DNA of 64,000 bases, from contig JBBQPM010000008.1 in assembly GCA_038217425.1 (NCBI GenBank), positions 1-64,000 of the forward strand, in the 5' to 3' direction. Each line of letters starts with the position of its first letter. Position 1 is the first letter of the stretch. Positions 33,854-42,677 of the stretch are shown piece by piece. The translations under genes were made by a program, and so were the position numbers. The stretch is from JAIEPT01 sp038217425 (lineage in GTDB: Bacteria; Planctomycetota; Planctomycetia; Gemmatales; Gemmataceae). Below the pieces are notes generated by a model. That model was not told the DNA's origin. It searched no databases and was given only the letters and a program-made list of their open reading frames with translations.

Positions 33854-34856
33854 AAGTCCCCTTCGCAGCCGCGATGTACGCCTGGAAGTTCGCGACCGGC
33901 GTCGCCCGATCGACGCCGTGATTGAGATTCATGATGTGCCGTTGGCCCCCCCCCGCTTCCAGACACCGACGCGTCGCCGACGTCACTTCTTCCGGCGTCC
34001 CGGCACGCAAAATGTCCTCGTCGAGGTTCCCCTGAAACACCAGATGTGGATACTCGCGCCGGGCCGCAGCGAGATCATGCACCGTCCCCAAACTCAAGAC
34101 GTCCGCGCCGCTCGCCGCCAATAAATCCAGGTACGGCCCCTCCTTCACGAACAACACGCTCGGCGTCTCCTTGACCGCGCGAAAGACCCCCTCGTGATAC
34201 GGATGCGCCCACTGGAGATATTCCTCGCGATCGAGCAACCCCGCCCACGAATCGAAGAGCTGATACATGTCGGCGCCCTCCGCGATCAGCGCCTTGAGGA
34301 AATGAATCGTCGCCACCTGCAACCGTTCCAGGAGCGCGTCCCACACCTTCGGCTGTTCGCGAATGAACGTCCGCGTTTGATCCATGTGTTTGCCGGTCCC
34401 GATGCAGTACGTCGCCACCGTGAACGGCGCCCCCGCGAAGACGATCACCGGCAACTCACCCTTTAACTCTTCCTTCACGCGCCGCAACAATCCCGTGATG
34501 TGCCCGAACGTCTTCGGCTCCGGATTTGCCGCCAGGCGTTCGACGTCCGCGAGGGTGCGAATCGGATGATCGGGGACCGGGCCCTGATTCGCTTTGAGCT
34601 GGAACGGCTGCCCCATCGACACGGTGAGCGTGGTGATGTCGTAGAAGAGAATGATGGCGTCGACGCCGAAGCGCCTGGGCAGCAGCGACGTCTTGACCGC
34701 GAGTTCGACGTTCTCGGAGAATTCGTAAAAGCCCAGGCCGGCGCGGAGCTTGTTGAACTCAGGATCCCAGCGGCCCGCCTGGCGCATGGCCCAGACCGGC
34801 GGACGTTCGACGCGCTCGCCGCGAGCGGCGCGGACCAGAAGATGCGGAGAGGACAT
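33852..34856 (-). CDS. hemE: Uroporphyrinogen decarboxylase
   Basis: A 334-residue enzyme of heme synthesis that removes four acetate carboxyls from uroporphyrinogen III. The ATG at 34856 follows GGAGGTTTC. Motifs include PPVWAMRQAGRWDPEF (the family's MRQAGR block), FGVDAIILFYDITTL, VIVFAGAPFTVATYCIG and the FDSWAG block. FQGNLDEDILRAGTPEEV and HIMNLNHGVDRAT follow. Length is slightly short of the common 340-350. It is 28 bases downstream of the ubiE-like gene with a repeat pair in between. Confidence 0.95.
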   Translation of the reverse strand: MSSPHLLVRAARGERVERPPVWAMRQAGRWDPEFNKLRAGLGFYEFSENVELAVKTSLLPRRFGVDAIILFYDITTLTVSMGQPFQLKANQGPVPDHPIRTLADVERLAANPEPKTFGHITGLLRRVKEELKGELPVIVFAGAPFTVATYCIGTGKHMDQTRTFIREQPKVWDALLERLQVATIHFLKALIAEGADMYQLFDSWAGLLDREEYLQWAHPYHEGVFRAVKETPSVLFVKEGPYLDLLAASGADVLSLGTVHDLAAARREYPHLVFQGNLDEDILRAGTPEEVTSATRRCLEAGGGQRHIMNLNHGVDRATPVANFQAYIAAAKGT

Positions 34857-34868
34857 GAAACCTCCAAG

Positions 34869-34929
34869 GAAAGCCCAGGGATGGCTATCCCGGGGGGTTC
34901 GTCCCAGGGATAGCCATTCCTGGGCTTTC
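34869..34929. repeat. REP-like pair, AAAGCCCAGGGA family (copy 3) overlapping the ubiE-like end
   Basis: Arms 34869-34891 and 34907-34929 are reverse complements with one mismatch over 23 bases, 15 bases apart. They match the pairs at 30810 and 33736. The right arm lies inside the ubiE-like reading frame and the stop TAG is in the left arm, so the element supplies the protein's C-terminus and its stop. Confidence 0.9.
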
Positions 34930-35646
34930 GCCTTTCTTGCCAATGTAAAGCGTCGCGATGCCGAACGTGAAGCGATGCCAGACGACGTCCGTCAACCCGT
35001 GGCCCCGGAGCTTCACCGCCAACGCTTCGCCGTCGGGGAACTCCAGCACGCTGGCCGGAAGGTAGTGATACGCATTGTCCTTGCTGCGGGAAATCCATTG
35101 TCCGAGCGTCGGCAAGATTTTCTTGAAGTAGAATCGATACAACGGCCCCATCAACCACCCCTTGGGCTGCGAGAATTCGAGGATCGCCACCTTGCCGCCG
35201 GGCTGCGTGACGCGCACCATCTCGGCGATGCCCTTGTCCGTATCGGTGACGTTACGCAGGCCGAAAGCGACGGTCGCGATCTGGAAGTAATCGCTGGGAA
35301 ACGGCAGCTTCTGGGCGTCGGCTTCGAGAAACGTGATGCGTCCCTCGGCGTGGATTTTTTGGGCTTTGCGTTTGGCGATGCAGAGCATTTCGTGACAGAA
35401 GTCGGCGCCGACGATGGGCGCCTTGCCCTTGGCGGCGCGGTCGTACGCCAGGGCCAGGTCGCCGGTGCCAGTGCAAAGATCGAGGATCGGCGCCGTTCCC
35501 GCGGGGGGCACGAGGCGCGTGGTGCGCCAGCGCCAGTAGCGGTCGATGTTCAGGCTCAGCAAATGGTTGAGGAAATCGTAGCTGGGGGCGATGTGCCCGA
35601 ACATGCTGCGGATGCGTTCTTCGCGTTTATCGACGGTTGCGTTCAC
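34885..35646 (-). CDS. UbiE/MenG quinone C-methyltransferase
   Basis: About 253 residues from the GTG at 35646, preceded by GAAGGGG 6 bases upstream; a start at 35703 would add 19 residues. The protein has VDKREERIRSMFGHIAPSYD, then DRYWRWRTTRLV. SAM motif I is PILDLCTGTGDLALAY, and FLEADAQKLPFPSDYFQIAT and FGLRNVTDTDKGIAEMVRV follow. This is the UbiE/MenG family that methylates the quinone ring, probably demethylmenaquinone in this lineage. The C-terminus ends in about 14 residues (ESPGMAIPGTNPPG) encoded by a REP-like repeat. The native end was probably near LYIGKKG. It heads an operon with hemE. Confidence 0.92.
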   Translation of the reverse strand: MNATVDKREERIRSMFGHIAPSYDFLNHLLSLNIDRYWRWRTTRLVPPAGTAPILDLCTGTGDLALAYDRAAKGKAPIVGADFCHEMLCIAKRKAQKIHAEGRITFLEADAQKLPFPSDYFQIATVAFGLRNVTDTDKGIAEMVRVTQPGGKVAILEFSQPKGWLMGPLYRFYFKKILPTLGQWISRSKDNAYHYLPASVLEFPDGEALAVKLRGHGLTDVVWHRFTFGIATLYIGKKGESPGMAIPGTNPPG

Positions 35647-35765
35647 AGGATACCCCTTCGTTGCCAACCGGCGAATCGCTCTCCGGATAACGGCCTCTAC
35701 CATATTTTAGTTTGTTAACCTGGGAACTTCTCCGCAAGGTGCGCAGAAGTTATTGCCGGAGATTC

Positions 35766-35824
35766 GTAGGGCAAGCGGCCTCGCTTGCCTTTGCGGGGTG
35801 GGCAAGCGAGGCCGCTTGCCCTAC
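35766..35824. repeat. REP-like palindrome pair, GTAG-GGCAAGCG family
   Basis: Perfect 24-bp arms at 35766-35789 and 35801-35824 enclose an 11-base loop. Each has the GTAG tetranucleotide followed by the hairpin GGCAAGCGGCCTCGCTTGCC or its complement. It lies in the divergent gap between the ubiE-like gene and the heme protein gene (35647-35890), which holds no other gene. Confidence 0.9.
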
Positions 35825-35890
35825 GGTAGCGGCTTAGCCGAAGGAGGCATAGAATGCCGACACTGTCCGCCGCGTCCCGAGGAACCCGCC

Positions 35891-36466
35891 ATGAAAGTCC
35901 TGCGCTACGTCCCCGTCATTCTCCTCGTAGCTTGGCCATTCGCGTCGGCGCAGAACGACGACAAGAAAAACCCCAAGGCGATCGAGAAGACGATCCAGCT
36001 CGCCCAGATTTTGGCCAAGGGGGAGAAAGCCGACGCGCTCGCCAAGGACGTGCTGGCTCAGGTGCAGGGGCTCGACGAGATAATGATCCTGTTCAAGCCG
36101 CGCGGGCGCGGCGGCGTCGGCTTCGGGCCGCCGCGCGGTCTCGACGGCATCGAGTATTTTCTGACGCAGCACGCCTTCGAGATCGCCCGCAAACCGATCC
36201 TCGACAAGCTCGAATCCGGGGCCGACGACATCGCCCAGCTCGCCTGGCGTTCGGCCGCGGTCGCGGAGGTGTTGGGGCACGTCGACGCGGGCAAGCGTTT
36301 CGGGCCGGGCAAAGTCGAGTTATGGAAGAAGCAGGTCGCCGGACTCGCCGCCGCCAGCCGCGAGGCGGCGCCGCTCGCACAAGCGAAGAAGTCGGCGGAG
36401 TTGCTGGTGGCACTGCAGAAGATCCATCAGTCGTGTACGGCGTGTCATTATCATTTTCGGAATTAA
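35891..36466 (+). CDS. Secreted cytochrome c-type protein (C-terminal CxxCH)
   Basis: A 191-residue protein from the ATG at 35891 with a signal peptide (MKVLRYVPVILLVAWPFASA). A helical body follows and the single heme motif CTACHYHFRN is at the extreme C-terminus. That position and the four-helix composition resemble class II cytochromes c (cytochrome c' type). A glycine/arginine-rich loop FKPRGRGGVGFG around residue 60 is unusual. It would sit in the periplasm; electron partners are unknown. No neighbour suggests a pathway. Confidence 0.8.
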   Translation: MKVLRYVPVILLVAWPFASAQNDDKKNPKAIEKTIQLAQILAKGEKADALAKDVLAQVQGLDEIMILFKPRGRGGVGFGPPRGLDGIEYFLTQHAFEIARKPILDKLESGADDIAQLAWRSAAVAEVLGHVDAGKRFGPGKVELWKKQVAGLAAASREAAPLAQAKKSAELLVALQKIHQSCTACHYHFRN

Positions 36467-36491
36467 CTCGCTGAGGCGAAATACAAGAATA

Positions 36492-36579
36492 GCCACAGAG
36501 GTCACAGAGGACACAGAGAGAAAAGAGGACTGAGGATAAGTTGGTGATGTTCTTGCTCTCTTATTGATTCTCTGTGACT
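36492..36579. repeat. Degenerate copy of the CCACAGAG-TCACAGAGGACAC repeat
   Basis: CCACAGAGGTCACAGAGGAC at 36493-36512 matches, with one change, the left arm of the inverted repeat at 40377-40398. The right side (TCTCTGTGACTTG) is only a partial complement. It fills the gap between the cytochrome and Nif3-like genes and holds no gene. Confidence 0.7.
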
Positions 36580-36630
36580 TGTTTCTTCGCATTCATCGCC
36601 GGGCGAAACCTTCACGACAGAGCCAGTCTC

Positions 36631-37728
36631 ATGACGCCAATGACGCAGATCATCTCGTTCTTGCAGGAGTTCGCACCGCTCGCCCTGGCCGCCGACTGGG
36701 ACAACGTCGGGCTCATCCTCGGCGACCCCGCGCGCCCCGTGCATCGGCTCATGACGTGCTTGACGCTCACTGCCGACGTCGCGGAGGAGGCGGTTCAGCG
36801 TCAGGCGGAACTCGTCGTCAGCCATCATCCGCTTCTCTTTCGGCCCACGCAAAAAATCGTCGCGACGCAGCCGGAAGGCGCCCTGCTCCTGAAGTTGAGC
36901 GCGCACGGCGCCGCCGTCTACTCGCCGCACACGGCGCTGGACAATGCCGTCGGCGGCATCAACGACGGTCTGGCGCGCCGGCTCGGTCTTGCCAACGTGC
37001 GGCCGCTGCGCGCGCAGGCGGGAGCCGCGCGCTGCAAGGTCGCCGTCTTCGTTCCCGAGAGCGACCTCAATAAAGTCGCGGATGCCATGTTCGCCGCCGG
37101 CGCGGGCGTCATCGGCCAATACACGCAGTGCAGCTTTCGCCTGGCGGGGACTGGAACATTTTTCGGCTCCGACGCCAGTAACCCAGCGGTCGGTCAAAAA
37201 GGCCGGCGCGAGGACGTCAGCGAATGGCGGCTCGAAGCGGTCTGCCCCGAGAACAAAGTCGATGCGGTGGTGCGTGCGCTGCGCGTCGCCCATTCGTACG
37301 AGGAGCCGGCCTACGACGTCTACACGCTCCGCCCCGAAGTCGCACGGCAAGGCCAGGGACGCCTCGGCGAGCTGGCGAACCCAATGACGCTCGGGGAACT
37401 CGCGGCCGTCGTCCGTCAGCAGCTCCCCGTTACGTCGCTGCAAATCGTCGGCGACCCGGGCCGAGCGGTTGTGAAAGTCGCGCTCGCCTGCGGCGCTGCC
37501 GGCGAGTTCGTGCGCGACGCCCTCCAGGCGCAGGCCGACGTGTTCCTCACCGGCGAACTGCGCTTTCACGAAGCCCTCGCGCTCCGCAGCGCCGGCCTGG
37601 CGGCGCTCGTCCCGGGCCATTATGCGACGGAGCGTCCGGGCGTTGAAGACCTGGCTCAGCGCCTGCGCCAGGAATTTTCCGATCTCGAAATCTGGGCCAG
37701 TGCCGTCGAACGCGATCCGCTTTCCTGA
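36631..37728 (+). CDS. Nif3-like dinuclear metal centre protein (YbgI family)
   Basis: A 365-residue protein from the ATG at 36631 (MTPMTQIISFLQEFAPLALA). The family blocks are ADWDNVGLILGDP, ELVVSHHPLLFRP (metal His pair), AVYSPHTALDNAVGGINDGL, VFLTGELRFHEAL and LVPGHYATER. The middle insert (about residues 130-235, with CKVAVFVPESDLNKVADAMF) is the CutA-like NIF3 domain of the long version. These proteins form hexameric rings with two metals per subunit. The in vivo role is uncertain; a GTP cyclohydrolase-like role has been suggested for some members. Confidence 0.92.
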   Translation: MTPMTQIISFLQEFAPLALAADWDNVGLILGDPARPVHRLMTCLTLTADVAEEAVQRQAELVVSHHPLLFRPTQKIVATQPEGALLLKLSAHGAAVYSPHTALDNAVGGINDGLARRLGLANVRPLRAQAGAARCKVAVFVPESDLNKVADAMFAAGAGVIGQYTQCSFRLAGTGTFFGSDASNPAVGQKGRREDVSEWRLEAVCPENKVDAVVRALRVAHSYEEPAYDVYTLRPEVARQGQGRLGELANPMTLGELAAVVRQQLPVTSLQIVGDPGRAVVKVALACGAAGEFVRDALQAQADVFLTGELRFHEALALRSAGLAALVPGHYATERPGVEDLAQRLRQEFSDLEIWASAVERDPLS

Positions 37729-37763
37729 AGGGCGTAACCAAGGACAATTCTGAGGACTCCCCC

Positions 37764-38468
37764 ATGAACGACAAACTCACCTTCGGCTCCAACGATCTTG
37801 CTCTCCCCGACGCCCTGCGCGAACCGCTGCGGGCGCATCTCAAACACCTGCGCGAAGCGTACGTCCGGCGCGATTGGGCGGGGCGCGTCGGCTTCGGATC
37901 CCGGCCCGCCGTCGTCGTCGTCGATATGGCGAAGTTTTGGCTCGACCCCGCCAAACAGATCGGCAGCAACCTCACTCCCGTCTTGAACGCCACCGTCGAG
38001 ATCGTCGACGCCGCCCGCAAGGCCAGCGCCCCGGTCTTCTTTACCACGTTCGCACACGATCCGGCGCATCCGCCGTGTCCGCACGACCGCAAACTCAAGT
38101 TCACCCTCCCCGACGACGCGGCCGACCTCTTTGAAATCGACCCTCGACTCCAGCGCCGGCCCAGCGAAAAAATCATTCTCAAACGTTACGCGTCGGCCTT
38201 CAAAGGCACGAACTTCCACGAGATGCTCTCCGGACTGGGGATCGACACGCTGGTCGTCACCGGCATCAGCACCAGCCACTGCATCTACGCCACGTGTCGG
38301 GATGCAACGAATAGTTTCCGCGTGATCGTGCCGCGCGAGGCGGTGGGGGAGCGCTGCGAGTTGATGCACGAAGTCTTCCTGCTCGACATCGACATCGATC
38401 TGGGGGACGTGACGCCGCTCGCGGAGGTGGTTGCGTCGCTGGCGAACCTTCAGGCGGCTTCGCGCTGA
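37764..38468 (+). CDS. Isochorismatase-fold cysteine hydrolase
   Basis: A 234-residue protein. Catalytic-type residues are visible: Asp in RPAVVVVDMAKFW, Lys in KIILKRYASAFKGTN, and Cys in VVTGISTSHCIYATCRDATN. This is the Asp-Lys-Cys triad of the isochorismatase/nicotinamidase superfamily. The extended N-terminus and the ISTSHCIYAT form resemble N-carbamoylsarcosine amidase-like members. The substrate cannot be assigned. GAGGAC lies 8 bases before the start. It ends in a 19-base convergent overlap with a glycosyltransferase gene. Confidence 0.85.
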   Translation: MNDKLTFGSNDLALPDALREPLRAHLKHLREAYVRRDWAGRVGFGSRPAVVVVDMAKFWLDPAKQIGSNLTPVLNATVEIVDAARKASAPVFFTTFAHDPAHPPCPHDRKLKFTLPDDAADLFEIDPRLQRRPSEKIILKRYASAFKGTNFHEMLSGLGIDTLVVTGISTSHCIYATCRDATNSFRVIVPREAVGERCELMHEVFLLDIDIDLGDVTPLAEVVASLANLQAASR

Positions 38469-39406
38469 AGTTGTTCCTGGAACTGCGCCACGTGCGATTC
38501 TTCCTTGACGAGGTAGAGGGGTCGACCTTTCACTTCTTCGTAGGTCCGACCCACGTATTCGCCCAGTGCGCCGAGCGCGAGCAGAACGCCTCCCGCGAAG
38601 AGGTGCGCGAGGAACGTGAAGTACGCCGCCAGTCCCGAGAAATGGGCAAACGCCAGCCCGACGTGCGGGATGCTGAGCCCCAGACAGGTCCAGCCGAGAT
38701 AGCTAGCCAGGCGCAGCGGCACCCGCGAGAACGAAAAGAGACCGTCCTGGGCCAGGGAAAGCATCTTGCGGAACGTGTACTTACTCACGCCGGCGCGGCG
38801 TTGGTCCGGGGCGAAGGCGATCTCCGCGGTCTTGAAGCCGAGCCACTGCACCATGCCGCGCACAAAGCGATGGCGTTCGCGCATCGTTTTCAGCCCGTCC
38901 AGCGCCCGCTTGCTCATCAAACGAAAATCCGACGCCGACGTCCGGACGTCGACTTCGCTGACCAGGCCCATCATCCGGTAAAAGAGCCGAGAAGCGGTCC
39001 GTTTGAACCACGATAAACGCGGATCCTCCGCGCGGATCGTAAGCACAACCTCGTAGCCTTCTTTCGCTTTTTCCAGAAGCGCGGGGAGGAGCGCGGGGGG
39101 ATGCTGCAGGTCGGCGTCCATCGAGATGACGAAGTCCCCCTCGGCCCAGTCCAGGCCCGCAGTCAGGGCGGTCTGATGCCCGAAGTTTCGGCTCAGCGAC
39201 CGATAGCGGACGCGCTCGTCCTCCCACGCCAACCGCTGCAGCACGAAGAGCGTCAGGTCGCGCGAGCCGTCGTCGACGTAGATGATTTCGAAGGCGTAGT
39301 CATCGGTCAGCGTGTCCAGGACGGCGCAGAGTTCCTCGTGAAAGATCGGCAGAACCTCTTCCTCCTGGAAGGCGGGGCAGACGATGCTGACGAGCGGTCG
39401 CGACAT
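38450..39406 (-). CDS. Family 2 glycosyltransferase with C-terminal membrane helices (GtrB/ArnC-like)
   Basis: A 318-residue protein from the ATG at 39406 (MSRPLVSIVCPAFQEEEVLP). It has IIYVDDGSRDLT, SRNFGHQTALTAGLDWAEGD, the DxD-type VISMDADLQHPP and the RFVRGMVQWLGF and QRRAGVSKYTFRKML blocks of polyprenyl-phosphate hexose transferases. Two membrane helices follow at about 235-285, as in GtrB and ArnC. The next gene downstream of the same operon is not here, but the YdjC-type deacetylase gene is 23 bases upstream on the same strand. The pair could make and deacetylate a lipid-linked sugar; that is inference. Confidence 0.92.
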   Translation of the reverse strand: MSRPLVSIVCPAFQEEEVLPIFHEELCAVLDTLTDDYAFEIIYVDDGSRDLTLFVLQRLAWEDERVRYRSLSRNFGHQTALTAGLDWAEGDFVISMDADLQHPPALLPALLEKAKEGYEVVLTIRAEDPRLSWFKRTASRLFYRMMGLVSEVDVRTSASDFRLMSKRALDGLKTMRERHRFVRGMVQWLGFKTAEIAFAPDQRRAGVSKYTFRKMLSLAQDGLFSFSRVPLRLASYLGWTCLGLSIPHVGLAFAHFSGLAAYFTFLAHLFAGGVLLALGALGEYVGRTYEEVKGRPLYLVKEESHVAQFQEQLQREAA

Positions 39407-39429
39407 TTTGTAGAACCTCGTGGACGGAA

Positions 39430-40326
39430 TCACGCCGCCTGACTGCGTACGCTGGACCAACACTGGCTCGGCGCGGAAAGTTCAAAGCCCGCTTCCGCAA
39501 TCGCCTGGAGGAAGCTCGGCTGCTCCAGAAGCCGAAGTTCGTGGACGCGGCGTTCGAGCAACCCGTCCCCCTTTTGGCAATCGCGGCCCAGGAGCGTTTC
39601 GTCCGCGAACCCGGGATGGCACATCAGCTCGACGACCTGTCCGGGCACCTGCCGAATCCAGCGCGTAAAGTATTCCGGATCGTGCACCCAGGCGGGATTC
39701 GTGACGCCGACGAGGCAGTCGTTCCCCGGGAATCCGGCTTCGTTCTGAAGGTGACTCTGGTAGCGCCCGAGGTGATTGAGGAAGGCGCGTTTGCAGCGGG
39801 CGCCGGGGATGCGGTAGATCAGGCTCCACGGTTCTTGCACCATGCGCACGTAGGGCGCCGGCTTTTGGTGACGCAGCACCGAGATCAAGATTCGGCCGAC
39901 CGGTTGAAACAGGGCGACGTGCTGATGGGCGTTCACGAACCTGGGCGGCTCGCCGACCAGTTCCACGTAGCGAAGGTACTGACAGCGAAGTTCAGTTTCG
40001 AGATCGCGGGCTTTGAATCGGCCGAGCAAGGCGCGCGTGACGAACGAGCCGAGCGACCAGAATCTGCCGTCGGGCTGCACCAGGCTGGGGACGTCGCCGG
40101 CGATGGGACGGTCGAGCGTGAGATTGGGATGCCAGCCCAGTTCGAATGGTTTACCCAAACGGCGCCAGTCGGCGACGGCCTGCTCGGAATAGGGAGTGTT
40201 GACGATGAGGACGGCGCCGGTGAGCAGGCCTTGCCGGCCGGCTTCGAGGATGCCCTGCGTCGTGTTCGGGCCGATTCCGAGGTCGTCGGCCACGACCGCC
40301 AAAGTCCGTTTTGGTAGGGTCGCCAT
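39430..40326 (-). CDS. YdjC/ChbG-type carbohydrate deacetylase
   Basis: A 298-residue protein. The ATG at 40326 is preferred because AAGGA lies 6 bases upstream; another at 40332 is too close. The family metal site is visible: Asp in LAVVADDLGIGPNT, His in FELGWHPNLTLD and the paired His in FVNAHQHVALF, with ELMCHPGFADE near the end. ChbG members remove acetyl groups from chito-oligosaccharides; HpnK of hopanoid synthesis is another member. With the adjacent GtrB-like enzyme, a lipid-sugar deacetylase role is plausible, but the substrate is not known. Confidence 0.88.
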   Translation of the reverse strand: MATLPKRTLAVVADDLGIGPNTTQGILEAGRQGLLTGAVLIVNTPYSEQAVADWRRLGKPFELGWHPNLTLDRPIAGDVPSLVQPDGRFWSLGSFVTRALLGRFKARDLETELRCQYLRYVELVGEPPRFVNAHQHVALFQPVGRILISVLRHQKPAPYVRMVQEPWSLIYRIPGARCKRAFLNHLGRYQSHLQNEAGFPGNDCLVGVTNPAWVHDPEYFTRWIRQVPGQVVELMCHPGFADETLLGRDCQKGDGLLERRVHELRLLEQPSFLQAIAEAGFELSAPSQCWSSVRSQAA

Positions 40327-40376
40327 GCACATTCCTTGTCATGGCCCTCGCATGAATACGGTCGCCGAGAAATGCA

Positions 40377-40474
40377 AGCCACAGAGATCACAGAGGACAC
40401 GGAGAAAAAAGCAAACCACTTCAAGACCGTGATACTCGCTTCTTTTCTCTGAGTCCTCTGTGATCTCTGTGGCT
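40377..40474. repeat. Inverted repeat, CCACAGAGATCACAGAGGAC family
   Basis: Perfect 22-bp arms at 40377-40398 and 40453-40474, 54 bases apart. A degenerate copy is at 36492. This type of CACAGAG repeat occurs in many bacterial genomes. It lies in the 231-base gap between the YdjC gene start and the ftsH stop. No gene is seen there. Confidence 0.85.
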
Positions 40475-40557
40475 CGTATTTTGCGTCCTGAATTGATGCA
40501 CCGAGCCTCAGGCGGTTTCGTCCTTGATCTCCCGTTTATCCGATCGTCCCCAGCAGG

Positions 40558-42549
40558 TCAAGACGACTCGCCAGACGGGGAGTCCCTATCTTCGCCAGGA
40601 TGCCCCAGCGGGATGATCTGCGGGAAATCGCGGAGGATCATGACCCCCGCTCCATTCTTATCGGCGATCGACGCCTTGAGGATTGCACGAACTTCCGCGC
40701 CGTCGATGACTTCTTTCTCGACGAGCCGCTGCGCCAGCTGATCCAGAGCCGGGCGATGGCCCTCGAGCATCGTCTTGACTTCCGCGAGCGAGTCCTCGAT
40801 GATCTTGCGGACTTCGAGATCGATCTCGCGCGCCGTCTCTTCGCTGTAACTTCGGCTCTCGCCGAAGGATGAGCCGGGCAGGTACGGGTTTTCGACGCTG
40901 TCGCGGTAGTAGATGCGTCCGAGCCGGCTCATGCCAAAGCGCGTCACCATGGCGCGAGCGATGGCGTTGGCGGAGTTGAGGTCGCTGGTGGCGCCGTCTG
41001 CGATCTCGCCGTAGACGACTTCCTCCGCGAGGGTGCCGCCGAGCGCGCACTTGATTCGGCTCAGCATTTCGCTCTTGGTCTTCATGTGCCGATCGTCGTC
41101 GGGGCGGTGCAGGACGAAGCCGAGCACGCCCGGGCCGCGCGGGATGATCGTCACCTTGTGAATGGGGTCCGTGGTATGGGGGAGCAAGCAGCCGATGAGA
41201 GCGTGGCCCCCTTCGTGGTAGGCGAGTCGGAGTTTCTCCTCCGGCATGATGACTCGGCTGCGACGTTCCAGGCCGATGGCGCCGCGCTCGACGGCTTCGT
41301 TGAAGTCGGTCATTTCGACGAGGTCCTTGCCGCCGCGCGCCGCGAGCAGCGCCGCTTCGTTGACGAGGTTCGCCAGGTCCGCGCCGACGGAACCGGGCGT
41401 CAGGCTGGCGACGTGCCGCAGATCGACGTCGCCGCCCACCTTCACGTCCTTGGTGTGGACGCGTAGGATGAGTTCCCGGCCATTGACGTCGGGGCGATCG
41501 ACGACGACGGTGCGGTCGAAGCGGCCGGGGCGCAGTAGCGCGGGATCGAGGGTTTCGGGTCGAGTGGTGGCGGCCATGATGATGACGCCGCGATTGGAAC
41601 CGAAACCGTCCATCTCGACGAGCAGTTGGTTGAGGGTTTGCTCGCGTTCGTCGTGCCCGCCGACGGCGCCGTGGCCGCGGGTCTTGCCCATGGCGTCGAG
41701 TTCGTCGATGAAGATGATGCAGGGCGCGCGGGTCTCGGCCTGGGCGAAGAGATCGCGAACCCGGCTGGCGCCGACGCCCACGAACATCTCGACGAAATCC
41801 GAACCCGACATCGAGAAGAACGGCACGTCCGCTTCCCCCGCGACGGCGCGCGCCAAGAGCGTCTTGCCCGTTCCCGGCGGCCCCACCAGCAGCACCCCCT
41901 TCGGGATTCGGCCCCCCAGCGCCTGGTATTTCTCCGGCGTCTTGAGGAAATCGACGATCTCGCGCAGCTCCTGCACCGCTTCGTCGATCCCGGCCACGCT
42001 CGCGAACGTCGTTCGGTTCTCCTTGTCCTCGTACAGCTTGTGCTTGCTGCGGCCGAAACTGAGCGGTCCGCTGCCGCCGGACATCCAGCGTACGAAGAAC
42101 AGGCCCATCATGCCGAACAGGAACACCATGAAGACCATCATGAGGACCGACGACACCGTGCGCATGACGGTGTCTTCTTCCTCGCGGTAAAAGTTGGCGC
42201 CGGTGCGCAGGCGGAGTTTCTTGAGGAGGTCAGGATCCTCGGCGAGGCCGATGCGGGTGCGGAAGAGTTTGGTTTCGGTCGCGGGCTTGGTGCCGTCCTT
42301 ATCGGTGATGAGATCGCTGGCGACGATTTCGCCGCGAACTTCGCCGGGGCTGACGCGGACGTTTTTAAAGCGGACAGCAGGATCGTCGGCCTGGACGATC
42401 TGCATGAGTTCGCCATAGGTGAGCGTCTGGGCGGTTGGTTCGCGGTAGACGGTCCAGAGCACGGTAAGTCCGAGGAATGTGAGCAGGAGAGCGGCATGCG
42501 CTCCGGAGATCGGCATTTTTCCTCGTTCTTTGGGTATTTTCTTCAGCAC
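40558..42549 (-). CDS. ftsH: ATP-dependent zinc metalloprotease FtsH
   Basis: A 663-residue membrane protease with a GTG start and AAGGA 9 bases upstream. Membrane helices lie at about 14-35 and 133-155, enclosing a periplasmic FtsH_ext domain. The AAA module has Walker A GPPGTGKTLLARAVAGEA, pore motif MSGSDFVEMFVGVGASR, Walker B CIIFIDELDAMGKTRG and the second region of homology RPETLDPALLRPGRFDRTVV. The zinc site is HEGGHAL near residues 444-450, with Gly where HEAGH is usual. It degrades misfolded membrane proteins and short-lived regulators. It stands alone, with a hairpin upstream. Confidence 0.96.
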   Translation of the reverse strand: MLKKIPKERGKMPISGAHAALLLTFLGLTVLWTVYREPTAQTLTYGELMQIVQADDPAVRFKNVRVSPGEVRGEIVASDLITDKDGTKPATETKLFRTRIGLAEDPDLLKKLRLRTGANFYREEEDTVMRTVSSVLMMVFMVFLFGMMGLFFVRWMSGGSGPLSFGRSKHKLYEDKENRTTFASVAGIDEAVQELREIVDFLKTPEKYQALGGRIPKGVLLVGPPGTGKTLLARAVAGEADVPFFSMSGSDFVEMFVGVGASRVRDLFAQAETRAPCIIFIDELDAMGKTRGHGAVGGHDEREQTLNQLLVEMDGFGSNRGVIIMAATTRPETLDPALLRPGRFDRTVVVDRPDVNGRELILRVHTKDVKVGGDVDLRHVASLTPGSVGADLANLVNEAALLAARGGKDLVEMTDFNEAVERGAIGLERRSRVIMPEEKLRLAYHEGGHALIGCLLPHTTDPIHKVTIIPRGPGVLGFVLHRPDDDRHMKTKSEMLSRIKCALGGTLAEEVVYGEIADGATSDLNSANAIARAMVTRFGMSRLGRIYYRDSVENPYLPGSSFGESRSYSEETAREIDLEVRKIIEDSLAEVKTMLEGHRPALDQLAQRLVEKEVIDGAEVRAILKASIADKNGAGVMILRDFPQIIPLGHPGEDRDSPSGESS

Positions 42550-42611
42550 GCGGAAATCCTTGGGACAGGCTCGATGAAGAGAAGAGACATTCTCATTATA
42601 AGCGCGAAAGA

Positions 42612-42658
42612 CCGGGCCGCGGACCCGACTCCCAAAAGGAGCCCGCCCCGCGGCCCGG
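42612..42658 (-). terminator. GC-rich hairpin, possible terminator of the YbjN-like gene
   Basis: CCGGGCCGCGG at 42612-42622 pairs perfectly with CCGCGGCCCGG at 42648-42658 over 25 bases. It lies 20 bases past the stop of the YbjN-like gene and 63 bases before the ftsH start. On the minus strand it is followed by TCTTTCGCGC, a poor U-tract, so termination efficiency is uncertain. Confidence 0.5.
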
Positions 42659-42677
42659 CGCCGACGTCGAATTTCAG

